From UBA4874 sp002399435 (GTDB lineage Bacteria > Bacillota > Clostridia > Caldicoprobacterales > DTU083): a stretch of 64,000 bases of DNA. The stretch covers positions 1 to 64,000 of the forward strand of contig DAISGI010000001.1 of the NCBI GenBank assembly GCA_036823195.1, written 5' to 3'. Numbering within the stretch: the stretch's first letter is position 1; each line of letters begins with the position of its first letter. The notes below the pieces were generated by a model. It was given only the letters and a program-made list of their open reading frames with translations. It ran no database searches and was not told where the DNA came from. Positions 15,793 to 24,066 of the stretch are shown piece after piece. A program made the position numbers and the translations under genes.

Positions 15793-16368
15793 ATGAAAAC
15801 AAAGCATTACCTATTCTCTGTTTTGGCAATCATGATCGTTATGATACTGGCCGTATCCTGCGCTCCGGCAAGGCGTCCCGGTGCCATCAGACGTCCCGGC
15901 GCCACAAGGGCGCCTGGTAATACGCCAGGTACCCGCCAGACAAGAGTTGTTCCCAGGACCGCGCCGAATCGGCCGATTGTTTCCACTACACCGGGTCCCG
16001 TTACACCGAATGCAACAACCCGGGACAACAATGCGGGAGATATGCAGGGCCGTGCCAGGAAAATAGCGGATGCAGCGGCAAGGCAAAGGGATGTGAAGTC
16101 TGCAACCTGTGTCCTGACCGGCAACACAGCTATGATCGGGGTTCAGTTCAACAAACAGTTCAAGGGTAAGATGACGGATGCCATTAAAGCAGATGTTGAA
16201 AAAAAGGCGAAACAAGCAGACAACAGAATTACCAGGGTCGTGGTAACTGCGGATCCCGATATGGTGAGCCGGATAAAGGGCATTTTCAAGGATATCGGCA
16301 ATGGGAAACCCATATCCGGATTTACGGATGAACTGAATGAAATGATGAACCGTATCACGCCAAAATAA
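15793..16368 (+). CDS. YhcN/YlaJ-family sporulation lipoprotein
   Basis: A 191-residue predicted lipoprotein. The signal peptide ends in a lipobox, ILAVSC, around residue 23. A proline/arginine/threonine-rich linker (about 24-75) of repeated RRPGA-type units follows, then a globular domain (about 85-191) with the YhcN/YlaJ pattern: RARKIADAAARQRDVKSATC, VLTGNTAMIGVQ and ITRVVVTADPDMVSRIKGI. Relatives are found in spores or the forespore membrane. An AAGGAGG site precedes the ATG. It is followed by a hairpin terminator, then lgt, whose product would lipidate it. Confidence 0.85.
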   Translation: MKTKHYLFSVLAIMIVMILAVSCAPARRPGAIRRPGATRAPGNTPGTRQTRVVPRTAPNRPIVSTTPGPVTPNATTRDNNAGDMQGRARKIADAAARQRDVKSATCVLTGNTAMIGVQFNKQFKGKMTDAIKADVEKKAKQADNRITRVVVTADPDMVSRIKGIFKDIGNGKPISGFTDELNEMMNRITPK

Positions 16369-16387
16369 CGAATAAAATGAACACAGC

Positions 16388-16420
16388 AAGCGGAGAGAAC
16401 TTTTCTCTCCGCTTTGTTGT
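16388..16420 (+). terminator. Terminator after the YhcN-like gene
   Basis: A 12-bp perfect stem, AAGCGGAGAGAA (16388-16399) with TTCTCTCCGCTT (16403-16414), closes on a 3-base loop. The following TGTTGT is only moderately T-rich. Confidence 0.75.
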
Positions 16421-16468
16421 CGCTGGCTGTATTGTCATGGCTTTTCTTTTCCATTTTTCATTGGATGC

Positions 16469-16497
16469 TTGACTATGGGTTTCCAAATTTATATAAT
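16469..16497 (+). promoter_or_regulatory. Sigma-A promoter of lgt
   Basis: TTGACT (16469-16474) and TATAAT (16492-16497) are 17 bp apart, ending 22 bases before the ATG of lgt. Confidence 0.75.
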
Positions 16498-16519
16498 TGA
16501 AGGGTAAAGGAGTGATAAT

Positions 16520-17458
16520 ATGAATCCGGTAGCCTTTTCTGTTTTTGGACAACCAATCTACTGGTACGGTATTCTGATTTCTACAGGTGTATTCATCGGC
16601 ATCTTTCTTGCGATGCATCATGCGAAGATTTTTGGCGTGGATCAGGACTCCATTGTGGATATGGTCCTTCTGGCGATTCCCCTGGCAATTATCGGGGCAA
16701 GACTGTACTATGTTATATTTGAATGGGATCAGTACAGGGGTCATCCTTTGGATATCATCAATATCCGAAAGGGAGGATTGGCGATATACGGCGGCGTGAT
16801 AGGAGGCGTACTGGGTGGCTATCTGTATTCCAGATGGAAAAAGATGGACTTCTGGAACCTGGCGGATATTTGCGCACCCAGTATTATATTGGGGCAGGTC
16901 ATTGGACGATGGGGGAATTACATCAATCAGGAAGCTTTCGGTGCAGTGGTGAGCAATCCACAATGGCAGTGGTTTCCGGCAGCTGTCTTCATTCAGGCCG
17001 ATCAGCAATGGCATATGGCGACCTTTTTCTATGAATCCTTCTGCGATCTTATTGTATTTATCATTCTGATGGGATACCGAAGACACAGGAAAAGAACCGG
17101 GGAGGTTTTTCTCCTTTACCTGATTCTGTATTCGCTGGGGCGTATATTTATCGAAGGCCTCCGAACAGACAGCCTTTATCTGGGCAATGTCCGTGTTTCC
17201 CAGCTGCTGGGCGTTTTGTTGGTTGTATTGGGAATTGTTTTATTCGTCTATCGCAGGAAGCATCCTCCTGTCGCAGATGTCTCAATGGTGAATGCGGGCC
17301 GGACCGGAGATGGCACTTTGTCATCGCAGGATGCGGCAGAAATTCCGGAAAGTTCCACGCAGGAGAAAGCAGAAAAGGCAGAAAAGGCAGAAACAGATTC
17401 AGATGATGCGACAGCAAACCAGGAGGAATCCGGCAGGTTCCACCCCGGAGAATCATGA
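16520..17458 (+). CDS. lgt: Phosphatidylglycerol:prolipoprotein diacylglyceryl transferase
   Basis: A 312-residue membrane enzyme with about seven helices, transferring diacylglycerol from phosphatidylglycerol to the lipobox Cys of prolipoproteins. The signature GRWGNYINQEAFG (129-141) and the conserved Tyr/Gly-rich LAIYGGVIGG segment are present. Beyond the last helix it carries about 60 extra residues rich in Ala, Lys and Glu with a KAEKAEKAE repeat, longer than the usual tail. The ATG follows AAAGGAGTG. It has its own promoter and terminator, so it looks monocistronic. Confidence 0.95.
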   Translation: MNPVAFSVFGQPIYWYGILISTGVFIGIFLAMHHAKIFGVDQDSIVDMVLLAIPLAIIGARLYYVIFEWDQYRGHPLDIINIRKGGLAIYGGVIGGVLGGYLYSRWKKMDFWNLADICAPSIILGQVIGRWGNYINQEAFGAVVSNPQWQWFPAAVFIQADQQWHMATFFYESFCDLIVFIILMGYRRHRKRTGEVFLLYLILYSLGRIFIEGLRTDSLYLGNVRVSQLLGVLLVVLGIVLFVYRRKHPPVADVSMVNAGRTGDGTLSSQDAAEIPESSTQEKAEKAEKAETDSDDATANQEESGRFHPGES

Positions 17459-17478
17459 AGAAAAAATATTCAGAAAAG

Positions 17479-17508
17479 AAGCAGTGCTTTCATCACTGCT
17501 TTTTTTTA
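17479..17508 (+). terminator. Terminator of lgt
   Basis: AAGCAGTG (17479-17486) pairs with CACTGCTT (17494-17501) around a 7-base loop, followed by a run of T. Confidence 0.85.
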
Positions 17509-17597
17509 TGGAAGAGCATGAAAACAAGAAGGTTGGAAATGATAATATTGAGTCTGGAAAACAAGTAAAAAATCCGTTTAGGAAAGGAGTTGTATAA

Positions 17598-17984
17598 ATG
17601 GCAGAAAACATGGACGAAGCAAAAAGAGATGAAGAAGGAAAAGGAAAGGGAAGAAGCTGGCTGGGCGCAATCATTCACTTTATCGTTGCGGCAATCGTAC
17701 TTATGGTAACAGCGTGGCTCACCCCGGGTTTCTCCAATATGGGATTTGGAACTGCGTTGGTGGCTGCACTTGTGATTGCTGTAATGGATTGGGGGATTCA
17801 GCGCCTGTTTAAAATTGATGCTTCTCCCTTCGGCAGAGGGATTGTAGGATTTATTGTATCTGCCGTTATTATTTACCTGACACAATTCTTGGTTCCCAAT
17901 ATGCGTGTTACGGTTTGGGGATCCATCATCGCGTCCCTGATCATTGGAATTATTGACGCGATTATACCGGCAGACGTAGTATAA
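17598..17984 (+). CDS. YvlD-like phage-holin superfamily IV membrane protein
   Basis: A 128-residue protein with a charged N-terminal tail (1-20) and four predicted helices (about 22-42, 50-66, 80-98, 106-124). The pattern TPGFSNMGFGTALVAALVIAVMDW and the following helices match the four-helix YvlD family. That family shares a fold label with mycobacteriophage holins but is chromosomal and widespread in Firmicutes. No phage genes are nearby, so lysis is not implied. An AAAGGAG site precedes the ATG and a terminator follows. Function is unknown; B. subtilis yvlD lies in an envelope-stress operon. Confidence 0.8.
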   Translation: MAENMDEAKRDEEGKGKGRSWLGAIIHFIVAAIVLMVTAWLTPGFSNMGFGTALVAALVIAVMDWGIQRLFKIDASPFGRGIVGFIVSAVIIYLTQFLVPNMRVTVWGSIIASLIIGIIDAIIPADVV

Positions 17985-18290
17985 CAATAGGGTACAAGGT
18001 GTTATGAGGTTTCACGGAGGGCAAAGTCCTGGATTTTTCTGCCCTCCGTTTTTTGTTGCCTGTTTTATGGATAGAGTTGGGTTTCTGTGGATCCAGTTAT
18101 TGAATTGTTTAAATATTCAAAAATGTTACCCAAAGTGGTTGAAGTATCGTTTTGATTCCTATAGAATATGTATAGGAAACAATACTTTTTCGAGCGGGAT
18201 CCAGCGGGTTCACAGACGGATGTATCAGCGTCTTATTTTTAATTGATTCCCTGTTTTTTATTTTGTTTATATGGAAAAGGAGGAGATGAA
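17985..18290. other. Intergenic region with terminator and an inverted repeat
   Basis: The first third holds the terminator at 18014. Around 18145-18187 an imperfect inverted repeat pairs TTCCTATA with TATAGGAA, extended by GTAT-GTTT / AAAC-ATAC on the flanks. No open frame with a binding site is seen until the TTG at 18291. Confidence 0.5.
18014..18054 (+). terminator. Terminator of the YvlD-like gene
   Basis: ACGGAGGGC (18014-18022) pairs with GCCCTCCGT (18041-18049) across an 18-base loop, followed by TTTTT. Confidence 0.82.
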
Positions 18291-18608
18291 TTGAACAGGA
18301 AAATATCAAAAATCAAAAGAGAGCAATCCAAAAAAAGGTGTATCAGTCCCTTGATGGGACATTACATAATTCCAACGGAACATGCCATAAAGCGCTATCG
18401 GGAACGAATCCGGATGACAAATGAAGGCAAGGCCCAGACTGCCATTGTGGAAAGTGTGAAGCGCAGCCGGCTGATTGCCCTGACAAAGTTTGGCGGCAGG
18501 GAAATCCGGGAAAACAGAGGCGCGGTTTTTGTTTGTGAGCTTCATGGGAATGATATGTATGTGATTACCGTATTAATCAGCCAGGTGGATCTGAGATTTG
18601 TTGTATAA
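18291..18608 (+). CDS. Hypothetical protein, 105 residues
   Basis: A small basic soluble protein. The TTG start is chosen because AAAAGGAGGAGAT lies just before it; an earlier in-frame codon has no such site. It begins with a Lys/Arg-rich segment (about 1-20). A core follows with YIIPTEHAIKRYRERI, NEGKAQTAIVESVKRSRLIA and GAVFVCELHGNDMYVITVLI. The alternation of a helical HAIKRYRERI motif with a beta-rich C-terminus looks like a compact nucleic-acid-binding or toxin-like fold, but I do not recognise the family. It is transcribed alone between two terminators. Confidence 0.7.
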   Translation: MNRKISKIKREQSKKRCISPLMGHYIIPTEHAIKRYRERIRMTNEGKAQTAIVESVKRSRLIALTKFGGREIRENRGAVFVCELHGNDMYVITVLISQVDLRFVV

Positions 18609-18651
18609 GGCCACCGATCCTTCAGACTGTTCCGGGACAGCGGTTCCTGCT

Positions 18652-18687
18652 GCCGGTTTATGACTTTGGTTCCGGCTTGTTTTTTTT
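18652..18687 (+). terminator. Terminator after the 105-residue protein gene
   Basis: GCCGG (18652-18656) pairs with CCGGC (18672-18676) and is followed by TTGTTTTTTTT. The stem is short with a long loop. Confidence 0.55.
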
Positions 18688-18705
18688 ATATGGCTGTTGT
18701 ATAAT
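18677..18705 (+). promoter_or_regulatory. Candidate promoter of pncB
   Basis: TTGTTT (18677-18682), which is also part of the preceding T-tract, lies 17 bp before TATAAT (18700-18705). The start codon follows 30 bases later. Confidence 0.6.
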
Positions 18706-18735
18706 GACTGAAAATACCAATGGGGAGCGAAGCAA

Positions 18736-20166
18736 TTGAGAAACCTGACTATGATGACGGATCTATATCAGCTTACTATGATGTATGGATACTATAAAAA
18801 CAACATTCACCGTAAGCCGGCAGTGTTTGACATGTTTTTCCGCAAGCTCAGTGAATACAGCGCTTATGCTGTGGCAGCAGGTTTGGAGCAGGTGATTGGT
18901 TACATAGAAAATCTGCATTTTGAAGAAGAGGATCTTCAATATCTGGACAGTCTGAATTTGTTTGACCGTGAATTTCTGGATCAGCTCCGGAAGCTGCATT
19001 TTACCGGGGACATTTCTTCCGTTCCGGAAGGAACAGTGGTGTTTCCCAATGAGCCGATTTTGCGAGTAAAAGCACCGCTTTTTGAGGCGCAGCTGATTGA
19101 GACGGCTCTTCTCAATATTATCAACCATCAGACCTTGATTGCAACCAAGGCAAGCAGGGTGGTATATGCAGCACAGGGTGGAAGCGTTATGGAATTTGGA
19201 CTGCGAAGGGCCCAGGGTCCGGATGCAGGGATTTATGGCGCAAGGGCGGCCATCATCGGAGGATGTACCGCTACTTCCAACGTGCTGACCGGACAATTAT
19301 TCGGTATTCCGGTGAAAGGGACCCACAGTCACAGTTGGGTCATGAGTTTTCCGGATGAACTGACGGCGTTCCGCGCCTACGCGGATGCTTTTCCGGATGC
19401 CTGCTTGCTTCTGGTTGATACCTATAATACCTTGAAAAGTGGAATACCCAACGCCATTACGGTGTTTCGGGAACTGCGGGAGAAGGGGCATGAGCCTGTG
19501 GGCATCCGGCTGGATTCCGGAGATCTGGCATACTTGACCAAAGAAGCCAGGGCAATGCTGGATGAGGCAGGATTTCCAGATGCAGAGATTACCGTTTCCA
19601 ATGATCTGGACGAATATCTGATTTGGGATTTACGCTCTCAGGGTGCCAGGATTGACAGCTATGGAGTTGGCACTTCTCTGATTACCAGCCGGGATTGTCC
19701 TGCTCTGGGCGGTGTGTACAAGATGTCTGCCGAAGAGGTGAACGGCCGGATGATTCCAAAAATCAAAATTTCCGAAAATCCGGAAAAGATTACCAATCCG
19801 GGCTATAAAAAGGTTGTTCGTATCTATAATGGGAAAAAGAAGTCCGTTGCAGACCTGATCATGCTGGAGGAGGAAGAGATTGACACCGGCAAGCCCCTGA
19901 CGATCTTTGATCCTGTGGACACCTGGAAGAAGATGACACTCAGGAACTACAGTGTCCGGGAATTGTTGGTCCCTGTATTTAAAAATGGGCAGTGCATCTA
20001 TAAAAGCCCGGATCTCCCGGACATTCAGGCCTATGCAAAAAGTGAGCTGGATACGCTTTGGGAAGAATATAAGCGGCTCACGAACCCGCATGTGTTCAAA
20101 GTTGATCTTTCACAGAAACTATACGATTTAAAGCAGAATTTGTTAAGACAATATTCCGCTGAGTGA
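18736..20166 (+). CDS. pncB: Nicotinate phosphoribosyltransferase
   Basis: A 476-residue enzyme making nicotinate mononucleotide from nicotinate and PRPP with ATP, in the NAD salvage (Preiss-Handler) pathway. Motifs seen: MTDLYQLTMMYGYYKN at the N-terminus, EFGLRRAQGPDAG, KGTHSHSW (the His cluster that includes the phosphorylated His), GIRLDSGDLAYL and SYGVGTSLIT. The length fits the long clostridial type. The TTG start is six bases after GGGGAGCG. It has its own promoter and terminator. NAD supply fits with the NAD-linked Rnf and hydrogenase in the window, though that link is only contextual. Confidence 0.95.
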   Translation: MRNLTMMTDLYQLTMMYGYYKNNIHRKPAVFDMFFRKLSEYSAYAVAAGLEQVIGYIENLHFEEEDLQYLDSLNLFDREFLDQLRKLHFTGDISSVPEGTVVFPNEPILRVKAPLFEAQLIETALLNIINHQTLIATKASRVVYAAQGGSVMEFGLRRAQGPDAGIYGARAAIIGGCTATSNVLTGQLFGIPVKGTHSHSWVMSFPDELTAFRAYADAFPDACLLLVDTYNTLKSGIPNAITVFRELREKGHEPVGIRLDSGDLAYLTKEARAMLDEAGFPDAEITVSNDLDEYLIWDLRSQGARIDSYGVGTSLITSRDCPALGGVYKMSAEEVNGRMIPKIKISENPEKITNPGYKKVVRIYNGKKKSVADLIMLEEEEIDTGKPLTIFDPVDTWKKMTLRNYSVRELLVPVFKNGQCIYKSPDLPDIQAYAKSELDTLWEEYKRLTNPHVFKVDLSQKLYDLKQNLLRQYSAE

Positions 20167-20251
20167 CCCCGCCTACGCTCTCTTTAAAGTGTGCAAGGTA
20201 GCTAAGAGGCGGAGACTTCTTGCTACGGTCCGTTAAAAAAGGATGGATGGA

Positions 20252-20287
20252 ACGTTCGTTTGCCGCAGGGCAGACGGGCGTTTTTTT
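20252..20287 (+). terminator. Terminator of pncB
   Basis: A 13-bp stem (20252-20264 with 20269-20281, several G-U pairs) closes on GCAG and is followed by seven T. Confidence 0.85.
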
Positions 20288-20429
20288 CTTATCTTTTTTT
20301 TATTTTCCATTGAAGAATGATATCTGAAGATGAATATCATTTTGCAGTCTGCTGACATAGAATAATAGGGCCATAGTTATGGAGATTTCATTTTCGTGAA
20401 ACTTCCTGTTTTTATAAGGGGTTGATCCT

Positions 20430-21290
20430 ATGAGGTTTGGTCTGGCACTTTCCGGCGGAGGAATCCGGGGAGTGACTCATATCGGTGTTTTGAAGGCTTT
20501 GTCGGAAAACAGCCTGCTTCCATCCTGGATCTCCGGGACAAGTGCGGGAAGTATGGCAGCGGCATTATACGCATGCGGCTATAGCGGTGAGGACATTGAA
20601 TCCATTGTACTCCGCCATATGAACAGTAATCTGCTTGATGTGGATTATCCTGGCATTACCGGAGGAATCCTGAAATGGGTCTTTACGAAAGATACCGACT
20701 GGGATGGTTTGATAAAGGGGAAAAAGCTGGAGAAATTGATGCAGGAGTTGACCAATGGCAGGACCATGCGGGAGGCGCAAATTCCCCTTGCAATTCCGGC
20801 GGTTAATATCAATACCGGTGTTACGGTTATGTTTGTAAGCAACAAAAGAAGGCTGAAGGATACACAATATATCGTTTACAGGGAGGATGTTCCGATTTAC
20901 GAGGCGGTCCGCGCAAGCATTGCCTTACCAGCCATATTCCAGCCCAAAATGGTTCAGGGTATGCGTCTGGTGGACGGAGGTGTAACAGAGAATTTGCCTG
21001 TACAGGTTCTTCATCGAATGGGAGCGCGAAAAGTGATCGGAGTCAATCTTGGCTACAGTGGACAAAGACGGGATGGGGTGAACAATCTCCTGGAAATCGG
21101 AAGCCAGTCCATTGATATCATGTCCTATTATATTACCAGCCTGAAGACAAAGAAAACCGATTACATTATCAATCCACATATCTATGATGTGGGATTGACC
21201 GATACCCATCGGATCCCCGAGATGATTCAAAAAGGATATGATGTTACAATTGAAAGCATGAATACGATAAAAAAAGTGGTAAATAGTTGA
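20430..21290 (+). CDS. Patatin-like phospholipase, RssA-type
   Basis: A 286-residue serine hydrolase. The oxyanion-hole motif GGGIRG (9-14), the nucleophile Ser38 in GTSAG and the catalytic Asp182 in DGG complete the Ser-Asp dyad of patatin-like lipases. There is no signal peptide or membrane helix, so it should act in the cytoplasm, perhaps at the inner membrane face. Bacterial relatives hydrolyse phospholipids or lysophospholipids; the natural substrate is not known. The ATG follows AAGGGGTTGATCC. It is followed after 69 bases by a DivIVA-like gene in the same direction. Confidence 0.9.
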   Translation: MRFGLALSGGGIRGVTHIGVLKALSENSLLPSWISGTSAGSMAAALYACGYSGEDIESIVLRHMNSNLLDVDYPGITGGILKWVFTKDTDWDGLIKGKKLEKLMQELTNGRTMREAQIPLAIPAVNINTGVTVMFVSNKRRLKDTQYIVYREDVPIYEAVRASIALPAIFQPKMVQGMRLVDGGVTENLPVQVLHRMGARKVIGVNLGYSGQRRDGVNNLLEIGSQSIDIMSYYITSLKTKKTDYIINPHIYDVGLTDTHRIPEMIQKGYDVTIESMNTIKKVVNS

Positions 21291-21359
21291 ATTCGACTCC
21301 GCTGTTCTACAAAAAATACGAAACAGCTGTGGTAAAATATTGCAGGAGGAGGGGTACGA

Positions 21360-21866
21360 ATGAAGAAGCAGTTTTCAAATGGCGTTTTCGGTTATGATAA
21401 GAAACAGGTAAACCATTGTCTGGAAGAATTGACGCAGGATTATGAAGAAGAGCTCAGCAAGAAAAAGGATCGTCTAATGGAGCTGCTGGAAGAAAACCAT
21501 CAGCTGAAGCAAAAAGTGAAAGAGCAAAAGGACCAGATTGCTGCCTTTACAGAGAAGGAAAAGTATATTTCATCTACATTGATTGAAGCGGAGCAACGCT
21601 CCCAGGCTATTATTGAACAAGGCCGCATGAAATCCATGGCGGAAATGGCTGAGATGAAGGAAGAAAAGCGAAAGTGGAAGGATAAGTTCCGGGAAGTGCG
21701 CAGGGAGTTGATTGAACTGGAAAAGAACTTAGAGGATATGATGCAAAGGTTCCATGATGAGATAAATTATTATACAGCAAAGGAGGTCAGTGAATCCATT
21801 CTGACAAAGGAAGGAACGGCAGAAGAGGAGAAGGAAAATGAGGAAAGAGAAAAAGTGATTGCTTAG
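21360..21866 (+). CDS. DivIVA-domain-like coiled-coil protein
   Basis: A 168-residue protein that begins with KKQFSNGVFGYDKKQVNHCL, the pattern of the short DivIVA N-terminal membrane-targeting domain (F..GYDK.QV...L). Charged heptad-rich coiled coil fills most of the rest (about 25-135), and the acidic tail is EEEKENEEREK. DivIVA relatives mark curved membrane at poles and septa. It is shorter than true DivIVA and may be a scaffold for another process. It has a GGAGGAGG site before the ATG. The stop codon lies inside a bidirectional terminator shared with groEL. Confidence 0.72.
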   Translation: MKKQFSNGVFGYDKKQVNHCLEELTQDYEEELSKKKDRLMELLEENHQLKQKVKEQKDQIAAFTEKEKYISSTLIEAEQRSQAIIEQGRMKSMAEMAEMKEEKRKWKDKFREVRRELIELEKNLEDMMQRFHDEINYYTAKEVSESILTKEGTAEEEKENEEREKVIA

Positions 21867-21880
21867 CGCAATCACTTTTT
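21850..21880. terminator. Bidirectional terminator between the DivIVA-like gene and groEL
   Basis: AAAAAGTGATTGC (21850-21862) and GCAATCACTTTTT (21868-21880) form a 13-bp stem with a 5-base loop. A-tract and T-tract on the two sides let it act on both strands. Confidence 0.9.
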
Positions 21881-21922
21881 CTCACTATTTTGTAAATCCT
21901 CTTCCAGGACGGATGGGATTCA

Positions 21923-23551
21923 TCAATACATGGGCATTCCGCCGCCTGCTCCCTCCTGAGGAGCTGCCGGATGTTCCTTTTCCGGAATGTCGGCAACCAG
22001 GCTTTCTGTGGTCAATACCATGGAAGCGATGCTGGCTGCATTCTGCAGGGCGGAACGGGTCACCTTGGTGGGATCCATGATGCCTTTTTCCACCATGTCT
22101 CCATATTCTGCCTTCAGAGCATCGAAACCGAAGTTGGGATCCGGGTTCTCTTTTATCTTTTCAACAACAATGGAGCCTTCCAGGCCGGCATTGGCAGCAA
22201 TCTGCCTCATAGGCTCTTCCAAAGTTCGTTTGATGATGTTGACACCGGTCAGCTCATCCCCTTCTGCCTGAATGGTATCCAGGGTGGGAATAGCTTTGAG
22301 CAATGCGATTCCGCCACCGGGAATGATTCCTTCTTCAATGGCGGCCCTTGTGGCATTCAGGGCGTCTTCAATCCGGAGCTTCTTTTCCTTCAGTTCGGTT
22401 TCCGTTGCTGCGCCGACCCGGATGACAGCTACACCGCCGGACAATTTTGCCAGGCGCTCCTGGAGTTTCTCCTTATCATAATCCGAAGTGGTTTCTTCGA
22501 TCTGGGCTTTGATGGATGCCACCCGATCCTTGATCTTGTCGGCATCTCCGGCGCCTTCCACGATGGTGGTGTTTTCCTTGTCCACCGTTACCGTGCGGGC
22601 ACGGCCCAAATCATCCATGGTGGTGTCTTTCAGTTGCAGGCCGAGTTCTTCTGAAATGACGGTGCCACCTGTCAGAACAGCAATATCCTGCAGCATCTCT
22701 TTTCTCCTGTCGCCGAATCCGGGAGCTTTTACCGCGACACAGGTAAACGTACCACGAAGTTTATTTACCACCAGAGTGGCCATTGCTTCGCCTTCCACAT
22801 CCTCAGCGATGATGAGAAGCTTTTTCCCTGCCTGTACGATCTGCTCCAGCAAAGGCAGGATTTCCTGTATATTGGAGATCTTCTTATCGGTGATCAGGAT
22901 ATAGGGATCGTCCAGAACAGCTTCCATCTTTTCGGTATCGGTAACCATATAGGAAGATACATATCCGCGATCAAACTGCATTCCTTCCACAAGATTCAGT
23001 TCAGTGGCCATGGACTTGGATTCTTCCACTGTGATGACCCCGTCATTGCCGACTTTCTCCATGGAATCGGATATCAGCTGACCAATGGTGTTGTCGTCTG
23101 CAGAAATGGATGCAACCTGTGCAATGGATTCCTTGTTCTCAATTTTCCTGCTCTGTGCCTTCAGGGATTCAACGGTTTTTGCCACTGCCTTCTGGATCCC
23201 TTTGCCCAAAATCATGGGATTGGCGCCTGCGGCTACATTCTTCATGCCTTCGTGAACGATGGACTGCGCCAGCAAGGTAGCGGTGGTGGTACCGTCTCCT
23301 GCCACATCGTTGGTTTTGCTGGCGACTTCCCTGACCAGCTGCGCACCCATATTTTCAAAAGGATCTTCCAGCTCGATTTCCTTGGCGATGGTAACGCCAT
23401 CGTTTACAATCTGGGGAGAACCATATTTCTTATCCAAAACAACATTTCTGCCCTTTGGGCCCATAGTAATTTTTACGGTATCTGCCATAGCGTTGACACC
23501 GCGTTCCAGACTTCTTCTGGCTTCCTCGCCATACTTCAATTGCTTGGCCAT
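21923..23551 (-). CDS. groL: Chaperonin GroEL (Hsp60)
   Basis: A 542-residue chaperonin subunit that forms double heptameric rings and folds proteins with ATP and GroES. Visible: AKQLKYGEEARRSLERGVN start, the ATP-binding VKITMGPKGRNVVLD and DVAGDGTTTATLLAQ, VEGMQFDRGYVS, and the flexible glycine/methionine tail ending GGGMPMY. Length is standard. The start follows a GAGGT-type site, 22 bases after groES. Regulation is through the CIRCE element upstream of groES. Confidence 0.98.
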   Translation of the reverse strand: MAKQLKYGEEARRSLERGVNAMADTVKITMGPKGRNVVLDKKYGSPQIVNDGVTIAKEIELEDPFENMGAQLVREVASKTNDVAGDGTTTATLLAQSIVHEGMKNVAAGANPMILGKGIQKAVAKTVESLKAQSRKIENKESIAQVASISADDNTIGQLISDSMEKVGNDGVITVEESKSMATELNLVEGMQFDRGYVSSYMVTDTEKMEAVLDDPYILITDKKISNIQEILPLLEQIVQAGKKLLIIAEDVEGEAMATLVVNKLRGTFTCVAVKAPGFGDRRKEMLQDIAVLTGGTVISEELGLQLKDTTMDDLGRARTVTVDKENTTIVEGAGDADKIKDRVASIKAQIEETTSDYDKEKLQERLAKLSGGVAVIRVGAATETELKEKKLRIEDALNATRAAIEEGIIPGGGIALLKAIPTLDTIQAEGDELTGVNIIKRTLEEPMRQIAANAGLEGSIVVEKIKENPDPNFGFDALKAEYGDMVEKGIMDPTKVTRSALQNAASIASMVLTTESLVADIPEKEHPAAPQEGAGGGMPMY

Positions 23552-23573
23552 GTCTCTTACCTCCTGATATTTT

Positions 23574-23858
23574 TTACTTGACTACTGCGAGGATATCACT
23601 CTGCCTTACAATGATATACTCGTTGCCATCCAGCTTGACTTCTGTGCCGGCATACTTGGAATAAATGATTTTTTCGCCGACCTTGACTTCCATCGTGACT
23701 TCCTTGCCATCTACCATACCACCTGGTCCTACTGCCAGGACCTCCGCCATTTGAGGTTTTTCTTTTGCGGAACTGGGAAGTACAATGCCACTTTTTGTGG
23801 AATCTTCGCTTTCCAGCATCTTAATGACGACTCTGTCTCCCAATGGCTTAATATTCAT
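23574..23858 (-). CDS. groS: Co-chaperonin GroES (Hsp10)
   Basis: A 94-residue protein matching GroES in full: NIKPLGDRVVIKMLE at the N-terminus, a mobile loop (about 17-34, SEDSTKSGIVLPSSAKEKP), GEKIIYSKYAGTEVKLDG and a C-terminal strand ending SDILAVVK. It caps GroEL. An AAGGAGG site precedes the ATG. It is the first gene of the groES-groEL operon. Confidence 0.98.
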   Translation of the reverse strand: MNIKPLGDRVVIKMLESEDSTKSGIVLPSSAKEKPQMAEVLAVGPGGMVDGKEVTMEVKVGEKIIYSKYAGTEVKLDGNEYIIVRQSDILAVVK

Positions 23859-23897
23859 GGAATAACCCTCCTTATGTAAATAAAATCATTTGCTTTG

Positions 23898-23924
23898 TTA
23901 GCACTCATTTAAGTTGAGTGCTAA
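23898..23924 (-). promoter_or_regulatory. CIRCE operator (HrcA-binding)
   Basis: A perfect CIRCE inverted repeat, TTAGCACTC (23898-23906) and GAGTGCTAA (23916-23924) with a 9-base spacer, lies 40 bases before groES. HrcA binding here represses the operon until heat or protein-folding stress. A possible promoter (TTGCCA, 17 bp, TAAACT on the minus strand) lies just upstream. Confidence 0.97.
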
Positions 23925-24066
23925 TCGCAATTATTAGTTTATATAAAAGCGAAAAAGATGGCAAATACTACAAAAAGGCAATATGTCCAATTATAATGGA
24001 CTATGGTTGATCTGAAGAACATATCTCTCTGTTTCTCCATTTATCTCGATAATTCTAGTATATGCT

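Noticed and set aside
17598..17984. Prophage remnant suggested by the holin-superfamily label
   Set aside because: The YvlD family is chromosomal and no phage structural, integrase or lysis genes are nearby.
22272..23581. Several long open frames opposite groEL
   Set aside because: They are antisense shadows of a highly conserved gene, with no starts or domains of their own.
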